Part shown: positions 1 through 7,641 of the stretch, in pieces
How the letters are laid out: each line of letters opens with the position of its first letter
How positions within the stretch are numbered: position 1 is the stretch's first letter
NCBI GenBank assembly: GCA_031366005.1
Contig: JANLZB010000013.1
Location: forward strand, 1-64,000
Direction of reading: 5' to 3'
Length of the DNA: 64,000 nt
DNA from: JANLUX01 sp031366005
GTDB lineage: Bacteria > Bacteroidota > Bacteroidia > AKYH767-A > OLB10
The notes under the pieces: model-generated
Told to the model about the DNA's origin: nothing
Databases searched by the model: none
The model's input: the letters and a program-made list of their open reading frames with translations, nothing else
Translations under genes and position numbers: made by a program

Positions 1-1350
1 GCATATAATGCATTTGGTTGCTCTGATACTTTTTATTTCACACAACCCATTGTTGTAAATCAATCGCCTTCGGCAGCATTTACCTCTGATGCTGTGAATG
101 GCTGTATAAATTCAGCAATCCAGTTTACTGATCAGTCAACACAATTGCAGAGTGCCACTTACAGCTGGAATTTCGGTTTTATCACTTCCACTTTTCAAAA
201 TCCTGTGGTTACCTATACAACGCCTGGTTTTTATGATGTCACACTTGTTGTTACTAATTCAAACGGATGTGCTTCCGTTTTAACTGTACCTTCTTACATT
301 GAGATATTTGATACACTGCCTCCACCGGCTGATCCAATTTTATCAGTAAGTGTGGTTGATGATAGTCATGTTGACATTTTATGGGCTAACAGTTCAGCAA
401 TTGATCTTGCATTCTATGAAATCTATCGCTTTAATCCATTAACCAATGTGTATGATCTTATTTATACTGACATCACACCGCAAAATGCTGCCACTGCACC
501 TACCAGTCTTTACACTGATAATAATTTAGATACCAGAAATAATACTTATACTTATTTACTTCAAACCATTGACAAGTGTAATTTTAAACTTCCGTTAAGT
601 GCTTTAATTCCGCATACTACAATTAATGTAACTGCAACGCAGGCTGGGCAAAATATCCGGGTGAACTGGACTTCTTATCTAGGTTGTCCTGTTTTAAGTT
701 ATACTATCACACGCACCGAAGTTTCAAATGGATCCACTGCGGTTATTGCAACTGTTCCATCCAATACATTTACTTATCTTGATACAACACTTTCCTGTCC
801 TTATAAATATTCTTACAGGATCACAGGAAATGATCTGAATGGTAATCCTTATTTCTCTTTAAGTGATACCTCTGATGCAACTCCTGTAAATATTTTTGCC
901 GGCCAGCAGGTTGCGATTGTACGTTCTACTGTTATCAATAATAAATATGTATTAACTGAATGGATGCCGCCAACACTGCTTCCGAACCGTGTAGCATTTT
1001 ATAATATTTTACGGTCAACTGATAGTGTAAATTATTCGTTATCAGGCACAGCTCCTGCAGGTGCAACAAGTTATACTGACAATAATGTAAATGTTGATGA
1101 GCAGAATTATTATTACCAGGTAGTAGTAGTTAATGACTGTAACCTTGAAGGCCCACAAAGCAAGGAAGGGTCTTCGATCTTACTTACAGGTGACTGGAGA
1201 AATTATAAAACAACTTTGAACTGGACAAAATATAAAGAATGGACTTTTGGTGTGGATAACTATACCATCGAAAAATTAAATAAGTCTGGTGTCTGGGAGT
1301 TTGTGAAATCAGTAGATGGCAACACCACCAATACGGAGATTGATGAATAA
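1..1350 (+). CDS. Secreted PKD/FN3-type multidomain protein, 5' part outside window
   Basis: The reading frame is open from base 1, so the gene begins upstream; 449 residues are visible. The first part is a PKD-like repeat with the typical YSWNFG and TYTTPGFYDVTLVVTN signatures (near residues 45-80). At least three fibronectin-III-like segments follow. Such proteins in Bacteroidota are surface or secreted adhesins that normally end in a gliding-motility/T9SS C-terminal domain. Here the frame stops directly after the last FN3-like strand and no such domain follows in any frame. Either the protein is anchored another way or the gene has lost its 3' end. A hairpin with a T-run follows at 1387-1422. 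Confidence 0.8.
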   Translation, partial: AYNAFGCSDTFYFTQPIVVNQSPSAAFTSDAVNGCINSAIQFTDQSTQLQSATYSWNFGFITSTFQNPVVTYTTPGFYDVTLVVTNSNGCASVLTVPSYIEIFDTLPPPADPILSVSVVDDSHVDILWANSSAIDLAFYEIYRFNPLTNVYDLIYTDITPQNAATAPTSLYTDNNLDTRNNTYTYLLQTIDKCNFKLPLSALIPHTTINVTATQAGQNIRVNWTSYLGCPVLSYTITRTEVSNGSTAVIATVPSNTFTYLDTTLSCPYKYSYRITGNDLNGNPYFSLSDTSDATPVNIFAGQQVAIVRSTVINNKYVLTEWMPPTLLPNRVAFYNILRSTDSVNYSLSGTAPAGATSYTDNNVNVDEQNYYYQVVVVNDCNLEGPQSKEGSSILLTGDWRNYKTTLNWTKYKEWTFGVDNYTIEKLNKSGVWEFVKSVDGNTTNTEIDE

Positions 1351-1386
1351 AATAAATTCAAAGGTTTAATTATTTCTATAATTTTT

Positions 1387-1422
1387 CAAGTGCTTGCACT
1401 TATCGTGCTGCTTGTTTTTTTT
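1387..1422 (+). terminator. Probable intrinsic terminator
   Basis: CAAG and CTTG arms enclose an inner GCAC/GTGC stem and are followed directly by eight T. It lies 37 bases after the stop of the PKD/FN3 gene. The stem is interrupted, so the call is moderate. Confidence 0.5.
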
Positions 1423-1560
1423 CTTGTCGTCCAGCATTCACCTTCTATCGTTTATGAATTAATACTGGTCGAACAAACCACCACCGTACGTAGTAATCCT
1501 TTTACTTTGCCAACGTTAAGAAATATTTTTTCTTAGCCTTCACTATTAAAATAAAAATAA

Positions 1561-3738
1561 ATGACAAAAAGAATTAAATGCATTTTGATTGCAATCAGTT
1601 TGTTTCTTCCTGCTTTCACATGGGCTGACGAAGGGATGTGGCTTATGATGTTTATTAAACGCCTTAATGAATCCGACATGCAAAAAGCGGGATTAAAACT
1701 TACTGCAGAAGAAATTTACAACGTTAATAACTCATCACTGAAAGATGCAGTGGTGGTGTTAGGTGGTGGATTCTGTACGGCAGAATTAGTATCCAACGAT
1801 GGACTTATGCTCACGAATCACCATTGTGGATTTGATGCGGTGCAAAGTCACAGCACAGTGGAGCATGATTATCTTACAGATGGTTTCTGGGCAATGAATC
1901 ACGAACAGGAATTACCAAACGAAGGTTTAACAGCTTCGGTTCTTATTCGTATGGAGGATGTGGGAGATAAAATAAAACCACAGTTGAGTGATACCATGAG
2001 CGAAGAAACACGCGCTGCCGTGCTGCAAAAAGCTTATGCAAAACTAAAAGAAGAAAACAGTGAAAAAGGCCGTTACAAAGTGGATGTAAAAAGTTTTTTC
2101 AATGGCAATGAGTTTTACATGTTTGTGCTGGAAGTTTTTAAAGATGTGCGCCTTGTTGGAGCGCCACCGTCAGCAATTGGAAAATTTGGTGGTGATACTG
2201 ATAACTGGATGTGGCCACGTCACACAGGTGATTTCAGTATGTTACGTGTGTATGCTGATAAAGATGGCAAACCGGCTGAGTATTCAAAAGACAATGTTCC
2301 CTATCATCCAAAACATTTTTTACCCGTGAGTATTGCAGGAATTAAGAAGGATGATTTTGCTATGATTATGGGTTATCCGGGTAGAACAGACCGTTATCTC
2401 ACATCTGACGGAGTGCAGTTAGCTATTGATCAAACGAATCCGGCCATTGTGAAGTTACGCACTAAAAAATTAGATATTATTAAAGATGACATGAGTGCAA
2501 GTGACAAAGTGCGAATCATGTATGCATCCAAGTATGCAAAAACAAGCAACTACTGGAAATATTTTATCGGGCAAACCAAAGGCTTAAAGCGTTTGCATAC
2601 AGCAGAACAAAAAAGAGAACTGGAGAATAAATTAACCGCTTGGGCAAATACAAATCCTGCAACAAAAGCAAAGTATGGAAATGTGACTTCTGAAATCACG
2701 AAAGGATATAATGACATACGAAAAGTGAATCTCGCAAAATGGTATTTGCAGGAGGCTGTGTTTGGAACTGAAATATTACCCTTCGCTTTTTCTTTTCAGT
2801 CAATTGAAAAAGTATTAAGCAATAAAGAAGCAAAGCCTGAAGAGATTAAAGCTGCTGTTGAGCCGTTGAAGGAAGCTGCGAAAGAATATTTTAAAGACTA
2901 TAATGTTACAACTGATCAAAAAGTTTTTGCTGCTTTGATGGAGATGTATAGTAAAGATGTTCCGAAAGATCAGCAATCACCATTATTTGCAATGATTGAA
3001 AAAAAGTATAAAGGTGATTATAAGAAATATGCTGAAGAAGTTTTTGAGCACAGCATGTTTACGAGCGAACAAAAGGTAAATGATTTTCTTGCCAATCCTT
3101 CTTTAAAGAAATTAAAAAAAGACATGGCTTATAATGCGGTATCTGAAATTTATAATCATTACATCGCTAATGTTCGTCCGCAAGTACGTGCTGCACAGGC
3201 GCGCATTGATAAAAACATGCGTTTGTTTGTAGATGGCTTACGGCAGATGATGCCCGAAAAGAAATTTTATCCTGACGCAAATTCCAGTATGCGTTTATCC
3301 TATGGTACAGTGAAAGATTATATTCCAATGGATGCTGCGCGTTATGATTATTTTACCACCATTGAAGGGATCATGGAAAAAATGGATAATGACAATCCTG
3401 AATTTGTAGTTCCGCAACGTTTGGTTGATCTCTACAACAAAAAAGATTATGGCCGCTATGGTGAAAACGGAACGCTGACGGTAAATTTTTTAACTGATAA
3501 TGATATTACAGGTGGAAATTCAGGTAGTCCTGTTATTAATGGCAAAGGAGAATTGATTGGAATTGCTTTTGATGGAAACTGGGAAGCAATGAGTGGAGAT
3601 ATTGCATACGATGAAAAACTAAAACGAACCATTTGTGCTGACATCCGTTATGTGCTTTGGGTAATTGATAAATATGCAGGAGCAGGTTATCTGGTTAATG
3701 AAATGAAAGTGGTGAGTAACAGTACTGCTACAAATTAA
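1561..3738 (+). CDS. S46 family dipeptidyl peptidase, DPP7-like
   Basis: 725 aa, the usual length of the S46 family, with a Sec signal peptide ending near TWA (about residue 22). The chymotrypsin-like triad is visible: LTNHHC at residues 84-89, TGDF with Asp about 224, and GNSGSP with Ser about 654. In this family the residue after FD in the S1 pocket separates specificities: Arg in DPP11 (acidic P1), Gly in DPP7 (hydrophobic P1). Here it is FDGNWEA (Gly about 672), so a DPP7-like enzyme removing dipeptides with a hydrophobic second residue is inferred. It would act in the periplasm on imported peptides. The gene is monocistronic and ends at a strong hairpin. Confidence 0.93.
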   Translation: MTKRIKCILIAISLFLPAFTWADEGMWLMMFIKRLNESDMQKAGLKLTAEEIYNVNNSSLKDAVVVLGGGFCTAELVSNDGLMLTNHHCGFDAVQSHSTVEHDYLTDGFWAMNHEQELPNEGLTASVLIRMEDVGDKIKPQLSDTMSEETRAAVLQKAYAKLKEENSEKGRYKVDVKSFFNGNEFYMFVLEVFKDVRLVGAPPSAIGKFGGDTDNWMWPRHTGDFSMLRVYADKDGKPAEYSKDNVPYHPKHFLPVSIAGIKKDDFAMIMGYPGRTDRYLTSDGVQLAIDQTNPAIVKLRTKKLDIIKDDMSASDKVRIMYASKYAKTSNYWKYFIGQTKGLKRLHTAEQKRELENKLTAWANTNPATKAKYGNVTSEITKGYNDIRKVNLAKWYLQEAVFGTEILPFAFSFQSIEKVLSNKEAKPEEIKAAVEPLKEAAKEYFKDYNVTTDQKVFAALMEMYSKDVPKDQQSPLFAMIEKKYKGDYKKYAEEVFEHSMFTSEQKVNDFLANPSLKKLKKDMAYNAVSEIYNHYIANVRPQVRAAQARIDKNMRLFVDGLRQMMPEKKFYPDANSSMRLSYGTVKDYIPMDAARYDYFTTIEGIMEKMDNDNPEFVVPQRLVDLYNKKDYGRYGENGTLTVNFLTDNDITGGNSGSPVINGKGELIGIAFDGNWEAMSGDIAYDEKLKRTICADIRYVLWVIDKYAGAGYLVNEMKVVSNSTATN

Positions 3739-3770
3739 ATTTAGCAGCGACTTTAATTTAAATAAAAAAA

Positions 3771-3807
3771 ATCGCAGCGTACCTTTAATGGTGCTCTGCG
3801 GTTTTTT
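3771..3807. terminator. Bidirectional intrinsic terminator
   Basis: Arms CGCAGCGTACC and GGTGCTCTGCG pair with one mismatch and one wobble around a six-base loop. An A-run lies on the left and six T on the right. It serves two convergent genes, the S46 peptidase and the T9SS protein. Confidence 0.8.
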
Positions 3808-3828
3808 CATTTTATTAAATATTACAAT

Positions 3829-5040
3829 TTAATCAACAATAACTTTTCTGGTAACTGAGTTTTTTTCTCCGGAAACTTTAATGAAATAAATTCCTTTCGA
3901 CAAAACAGAAGTGGAAATATTTATTTGTTTTCGATCATCAGAAAATTGTTGTGAAATAATTTTTCGTGCACTTACATCGTACACATCCAATCTATTATAA
4001 TCTGCATTATTATATTTAATAATAAAGTGTTCCCCTTGGGTAACAGGATTAGGAAATATGATAATTGACTCTGCATTTGAATTGAGTTGTTCCACGCCTG
4101 CAGTATAATCAGCTTCCAGTTTTACTTCATAGTCATCACAAAAAACAGAATCCTTCTGTGAGTAAATCATAATTACAGAGTTACTTCCGGCTGGAACCAG
4201 AAAGCTGAACCATAAAGAATCATGACTCGCGGCACTCACTCCTGCGTCAGCAGCAAGATTGTAGCAAACATTAGTACTATCGCAACTGTTTAAATAAGCG
4301 ACACAGGTTATTACAGAAGCAGTATCAGCGCTATTATTTTTAAGTGTTGCACGAATACAAATATCATTTGGCGTGGTGTTTTTATAATGGTAGCCATCAT
4401 GAAATACAATTCCGGGAGAAGGAGGAATTGTACAAAGCGGCTTTATATTCTGGCAGGTATAACGCACACCATCAAGATGTAACCTTTGCTTTTGCGTGGA
4501 ATCAGCAGTTGTTAAACTCCCATGCCATGATGTAGCAAACTGTTCAATACTTAAGGTATAACTTTCACAGGTGTCCTCTGTAAAAACACTGCTTACTATA
4601 ATACAATATTTAGCACCTGCAGGAACTTCAAAGGACATCGAATCACTGCCTCCGTTAGAAATGCTCACTCCCGGATCAGCAAGATAATTGGTGCATACAT
4701 CCTGTGGATTAAAAATTCCAAGATAAGCAGCACAAAAAATTTGTGGCGAACAGCTCACCTGCAATTTCACATTAATACACTCGCTATTGATTGATTCGTT
4801 TGTATAATTATATGTTTTGTAAAACACTCCGGTATCACCCAAATGACCGGGGCATACCTGCTTAGGTAAAATACATGATGAGGTGACAGTATTTAATCTC
4901 ATGCGTTGATTTGTTATTGTGCTATCTGTTATCTGCAGTTTGTCATGGATCACTGCAGTGCCGATGGGTTGTGCGTAGCAATACAAATGAAAATGAATCA
5001 TCAGTATTATCAACGCAATTGAATGAAAAAGTGCTTTCAT
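3829..5040 (-). CDS. T9SS type A sorting domain-containing secreted protein
   Basis: 403 aa with a hydrophobic signal peptide (ending near CYAQ). Two similar halves of roughly 130 residues follow, each with Cys-containing beta-strands (VPAGAKYCIIVSS and VPAGSNSVIMIYS are corresponding strands), so there is an internal duplication. The last 75 residues are a Por secretion system C-terminal domain: FPNPVTQGEHFIIKY, then LDVYDVSARKI and KGIYFIKVSG. The protein is therefore exported by T9SS and probably attached to the surface. I do not recognise the function of the duplicated domain. Confidence 0.85.
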   Translation of the reverse strand: MKALFHSIALIILMIHFHLYCYAQPIGTAVIHDKLQITDSTITNQRMRLNTVTSSCILPKQVCPGHLGDTGVFYKTYNYTNESINSECINVKLQVSCSPQIFCAAYLGIFNPQDVCTNYLADPGVSISNGGSDSMSFEVPAGAKYCIIVSSVFTEDTCESYTLSIEQFATSWHGSLTTADSTQKQRLHLDGVRYTCQNIKPLCTIPPSPGIVFHDGYHYKNTTPNDICIRATLKNNSADTASVITCVAYLNSCDSTNVCYNLAADAGVSAASHDSLWFSFLVPAGSNSVIMIYSQKDSVFCDDYEVKLEADYTAGVEQLNSNAESIIIFPNPVTQGEHFIIKYNNADYNRLDVYDVSARKIISQQFSDDRKQINISTSVLSKGIYFIKVSGEKNSVTRKVIVD

Positions 5041-5372
5041 TGCATGAGTTTAAAATCTAATTACAGTATTAAGGTTTTCAGAAAAAATTACCTGTATCTG
5101 CATAAACCTAAGGGGTGGTTTATGTTTCGTGAGGTAAATATGCACATTTTTAATTGGATCAAGATGAATTACAAAATTCTTATTTACGTAAGGTTGTTCA
5201 GATGTGTTAGCCACAAAAAATTTTTATAGTTTATTACAAACAAAATATAATGTGGTTTATCAATCAATTCAATACTTTTAACAGTTCCGTAAAAACATTT
5301 TAATATCTATTGTGGATCATATCCCGTTAAGGTAAAAAAACGCAATAACATAATAACATAAAATAATTAATC
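5041..5372. other. Intergenic region, 332 bp, with one perfect hairpin
   Basis: AT-rich spacer between a leftward and a rightward gene. It holds a perfect 8-bp inverted repeat CATAAACC/GGTTTATG around an eight-base loop (5101-5124), with no T-run. A 68-codon open frame at 5023-5229 overlaps the start of the leftward gene and has no signs of a real protein. No TAnnTTTG box was found. Confidence 0.6.
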
Positions 5373-5606
5373 ATGTGGAAAGAAGAAAATAACAAACTGT
5401 CAAAGTCATTTACGTTTAAAAATTTCAGTGAAGCATTTGCTTTTATGACAAGAGTTGCACTGGCTGCTGAAAAGATGAATCATCATCCGAATTGGAGCAA
5501 CGTTTATAATAAAGTGGAAGTAAATCTGAATACACACGATGCGGGAGATATTGTTACAGATCGTGACAGAAAACTTGCTGATGAGATTGACAAGTTAACA
5601 GCTTAG
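5373..5606 (+). CDS. phhB: 4a-hydroxytetrahydrobiopterin dehydratase (pterin-4a-carbinolamine dehydratase)
   Basis: 77 aa, somewhat shorter than the usual 95-110 because the N-terminal arm is reduced. The family core is clear: KMNHHPNWSNVYNKVEV followed by THDAGDIV, with the conserved His-His and the His/Asp of the active site. The enzyme dehydrates the hydroxypterin formed by aromatic amino acid hydroxylases; no hydroxylase gene is in this window. It stands alone and its stop is six bases from that of the convergent HU/SPOR gene. Confidence 0.92.
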   Translation: MWKEENNKLSKSFTFKNFSEAFAFMTRVALAAEKMNHHPNWSNVYNKVEVNLNTHDAGDIVTDRDRKLADEIDKLTA

Positions 5607-5612
5607 AAATTT

Positions 5613-6740
5613 TTATTCTCTGAAAATCCAGGCTTCGGGCTGAAACTTATCTTTGATTAAAGCCATCTCAGCTGCAACACGATTGGCATCAACACTTGAA
5701 AAAAGACTTACCATGTGCAAGCCTTTGTGTTGCCCGATAATTGCAGCATGAAAGCCATCTGCCAACGCTTCATCACGGTATTTTACTGCATTGTTATAAT
5801 CACGAAAACAACCTCCAATTACATGAGATGATGGTTGTGTTGTTGAACGCTCAGTATGATTTACAGTAGTGGAAACAGGTTCAGTGATTGTGTTTTCTTT
5901 TGTTGGAGCTGCTTCAATTTCTTTCTTTACTTCTGGTTCAGAAATAATTGGTGTTGGTGTTGCCAATAATTCTTCAGCAGCGGATTTCGCTTCATCAGTT
6001 TTTTCTGCCTGGCTGGCGCCAATAGAATCTGAAAGCTGATTTAATGCCTGCGGTTTATTGTCTTCCTGCTTAAAATAGCTATGCTTAGCATCTGTGTTTT
6101 CATTTTTAGGAGAATGAACAACTACAGTGGGTTTAAGAAAAGGATTTAAGTTACCCAGATTCAGATTAATATTATTTAATACAGGAGGACTTAACATTAA
6201 CCAGGTAAGGATTGCCGCAGCAGGAATCAATTCAATCAATCTCCAGCTTTTTATTTTACGCACTCGCTGAACACCAGCATTGGTCATGACCGGATGCATT
6301 ATTCTGCGCACATCTTCTTCACGCTTAACAGCTGGAGAATGAATAGTGGTTAATCCGAAAGAATCTTTAAGATAGTTAACTCCATTATCAGGAATGAATT
6401 GAAGATTTTTTTCAGCATCATAAAATAACACACCGATTTTTTCTAACACTAAACGCTCTCCGTTATTTAAGGTAATCATACAGTCCTTAACAAACTCATC
6501 AATCATAGCACCAGCTTCTTTGTAATTCACATTCATTTTTTTGCTGATATGATTAGCAAGCAGGCCATCACTGATTCGCAGACTTGAATTGAAAGCAATT
6601 TTTTTTGATGGTGGAGAAAAAGTATGATGAGCAGGATTTAAAAATGCCGCACGTTGATTGGCAACAAATCCACCAAAACCGGGAATGATGATACAATCAT
6701 GATGATAAAGTAAATTACTAATATGTTTATTGAGAAGCAT
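5613..6740 (-). CDS. HU-like (CCDC81 type) and SPOR domain membrane protein
   Basis: 375 aa from the ATG at 6740; a 13-residue upstream extension in frame looks spurious. The N-terminus (LNKHISNLLYHHDCIIIPGFGGFV) is the HU-like domain of the Bacteroidota CCDC81/SPOR family. One membrane span follows near ELIPAAAILTWLMLSPP, then a long Glu/Thr/Pro-rich linker, and a C-terminal SPOR domain (VIGGCFRDYNNAVKYRDEA to the end) that in known members binds denuded peptidoglycan at the division site. The topology implied is a cytoplasmic HU-like domain with a periplasmic SPOR domain. A role in envelope or division is inferred. Confidence 0.85.
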   Translation of the reverse strand: MLLNKHISNLLYHHDCIIIPGFGGFVANQRAAFLNPAHHTFSPPSKKIAFNSSLRISDGLLANHISKKMNVNYKEAGAMIDEFVKDCMITLNNGERLVLEKIGVLFYDAEKNLQFIPDNGVNYLKDSFGLTTIHSPAVKREEDVRRIMHPVMTNAGVQRVRKIKSWRLIELIPAAAILTWLMLSPPVLNNINLNLGNLNPFLKPTVVVHSPKNENTDAKHSYFKQEDNKPQALNQLSDSIGASQAEKTDEAKSAAEELLATPTPIISEPEVKKEIEAAPTKENTITEPVSTTVNHTERSTTQPSSHVIGGCFRDYNNAVKYRDEALADGFHAAIIGQHKGLHMVSLFSSVDANRVAAEMALIKDKFQPEAWIFRE

Positions 6741-6823
6741 TGAGTGCGCTAAGATAAGTGAAATGAAAAGGGTTGTCAAAAAAGATTAGGTGAGATTTGC
6801 GCATTGCGTTGTAAGTTCCTGAC

Positions 6824-6856
6824 AGATATTCCAAATCTCTAAGATTTGGAATGTCT
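6824..6856. repeat. Palindromic repeat family A, copy 1, overlapping the kdsB 3' end
   Basis: Arms AGATATTCCAAATCT and AGATTTGGAATGTCT pair over 15 bp with one wobble. The right arm contains the kdsB stop codon and its last codons. A second copy lies at 11989-12017. Confidence 0.8.
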
Positions 6857-7582
6857 CCTGGCTTTATCTAAATCGTCAGGAGTATCAATTGCAATGGTTT
6901 CAAATTCTGTCACTTTGGTACGAATGTGATAACCGTTTTCTAACCATCTTAACTGTTCCAATGATTCCATCATCTCTGATTTTGCTTGTGGCAGAAATGT
7001 AAGTTTTTGGAGAATTTCTGCTTTATAACCGTATATCCCAATGTGTTTATAATAACTTCCATATTGAAGCCATTGTTCAACAGGTACATCTTTTTTAAAT
7101 GGAATTGCTTGTCTCGAGAAATAAAGTGCATCCGAGTTTTGTGCAATTACCACTTTGGGAGTATTGGGGTTTAATAATTCATCAATAGAAATAATTTTCT
7201 TTACAAGTGTTGCTATTTGAACTATCTCATCATCAAAACAGGAAATCAATAAATCAATTTGTTCAGGTTGTATAAACGGTTCATCACCTTGTATATTTAA
7301 TACTGCATCAAACTTTGTTTTTTGTTTGGATAAGACTTCCGAACAACGATCAGTACCACTTGCATGACTGACATTAGTCATCATCACTTTGCCACCAAAA
7401 CTATTTACATGATTGTAAATCCGCTCATCATCAGTTGCAACAATAACTTCCTGCAATTTTTTTGATTGCGATGCTTGGTTATAAACACGCTCAATCATAC
7501 TTATACCATGTATCTCCACAAGAGGTTTCCCCGGAAAACGGCTGGATGCGTAACGGGCGGGAATGATGCCGAGAGTGAGCAT
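6839..7582 (-). CDS. kdsB: 3-deoxy-manno-octulosonate cytidylyltransferase (CMP-Kdo synthetase)
   Basis: 247 aa, normal length. The N-terminal nucleotide-binding signature is intact (IIPARYASSRFPGKPL), followed by EVIVATDDERI and the INIQGDEP-type segment (NIQGDEPFIQPEQ). The enzyme activates Kdo with CTP for addition to lipid A, so the organism makes Kdo-containing LPS. The last five residues (RHSKS) are encoded by a palindromic repeat that overlaps the stop codon, so the natural C-terminus may have been replaced. The gene is followed at once by the HU/SPOR gene on the same strand. Confidence 0.96.
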   Translation of the reverse strand: MLTLGIIPARYASSRFPGKPLVEIHGISMIERVYNQASQSKKLQEVIVATDDERIYNHVNSFGGKVMMTNVSHASGTDRCSEVLSKQKTKFDAVLNIQGDEPFIQPEQIDLLISCFDDEIVQIATLVKKIISIDELLNPNTPKVVIAQNSDALYFSRQAIPFKKDVPVEQWLQYGSYYKHIGIYGYKAEILQKLTFLPQAKSEMMESLEQLRWLENGYHIRTKVTEFETIAIDTPDDLDKARRHSKS

Positions 7583-7595
7583 GTTTATTTTTCAT

Positions 7596-7629
7596 AAACC
7601 TCCGGGGTTTTGAAAAACCTCCGAGGTTT
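7596..7629. repeat. Tandem AAACCTCCGAGGTTT-type palindromes
   Basis: Two 15-base palindromes separated by four bases: AAACCTCCGGGGTTT (7596-7610) and AAACCTCCGAGGTTT (7615-7629). The same unit forms the hairpin at 23677-23709. They lie between the DPP-IV-like gene and kdsB. Confidence 0.8.
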
Positions 7630-7641
7630 ATATCGTTCTAT

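Noticed and set aside
1351..1536. 61-codon hydrophobic open frame after the stop of the PKD/FN3 gene, as readthrough or small membrane gene
   Set aside because: No start codon, spans a terminator-like hairpin, and has no recognisable domain; the hydrophobicity comes from T-rich DNA.
5023..5229. 68-codon frame on the plus strand
   Set aside because: Overlaps the start of the leftward T9SS gene, runs through an intergenic hairpin and has low-complexity composition.
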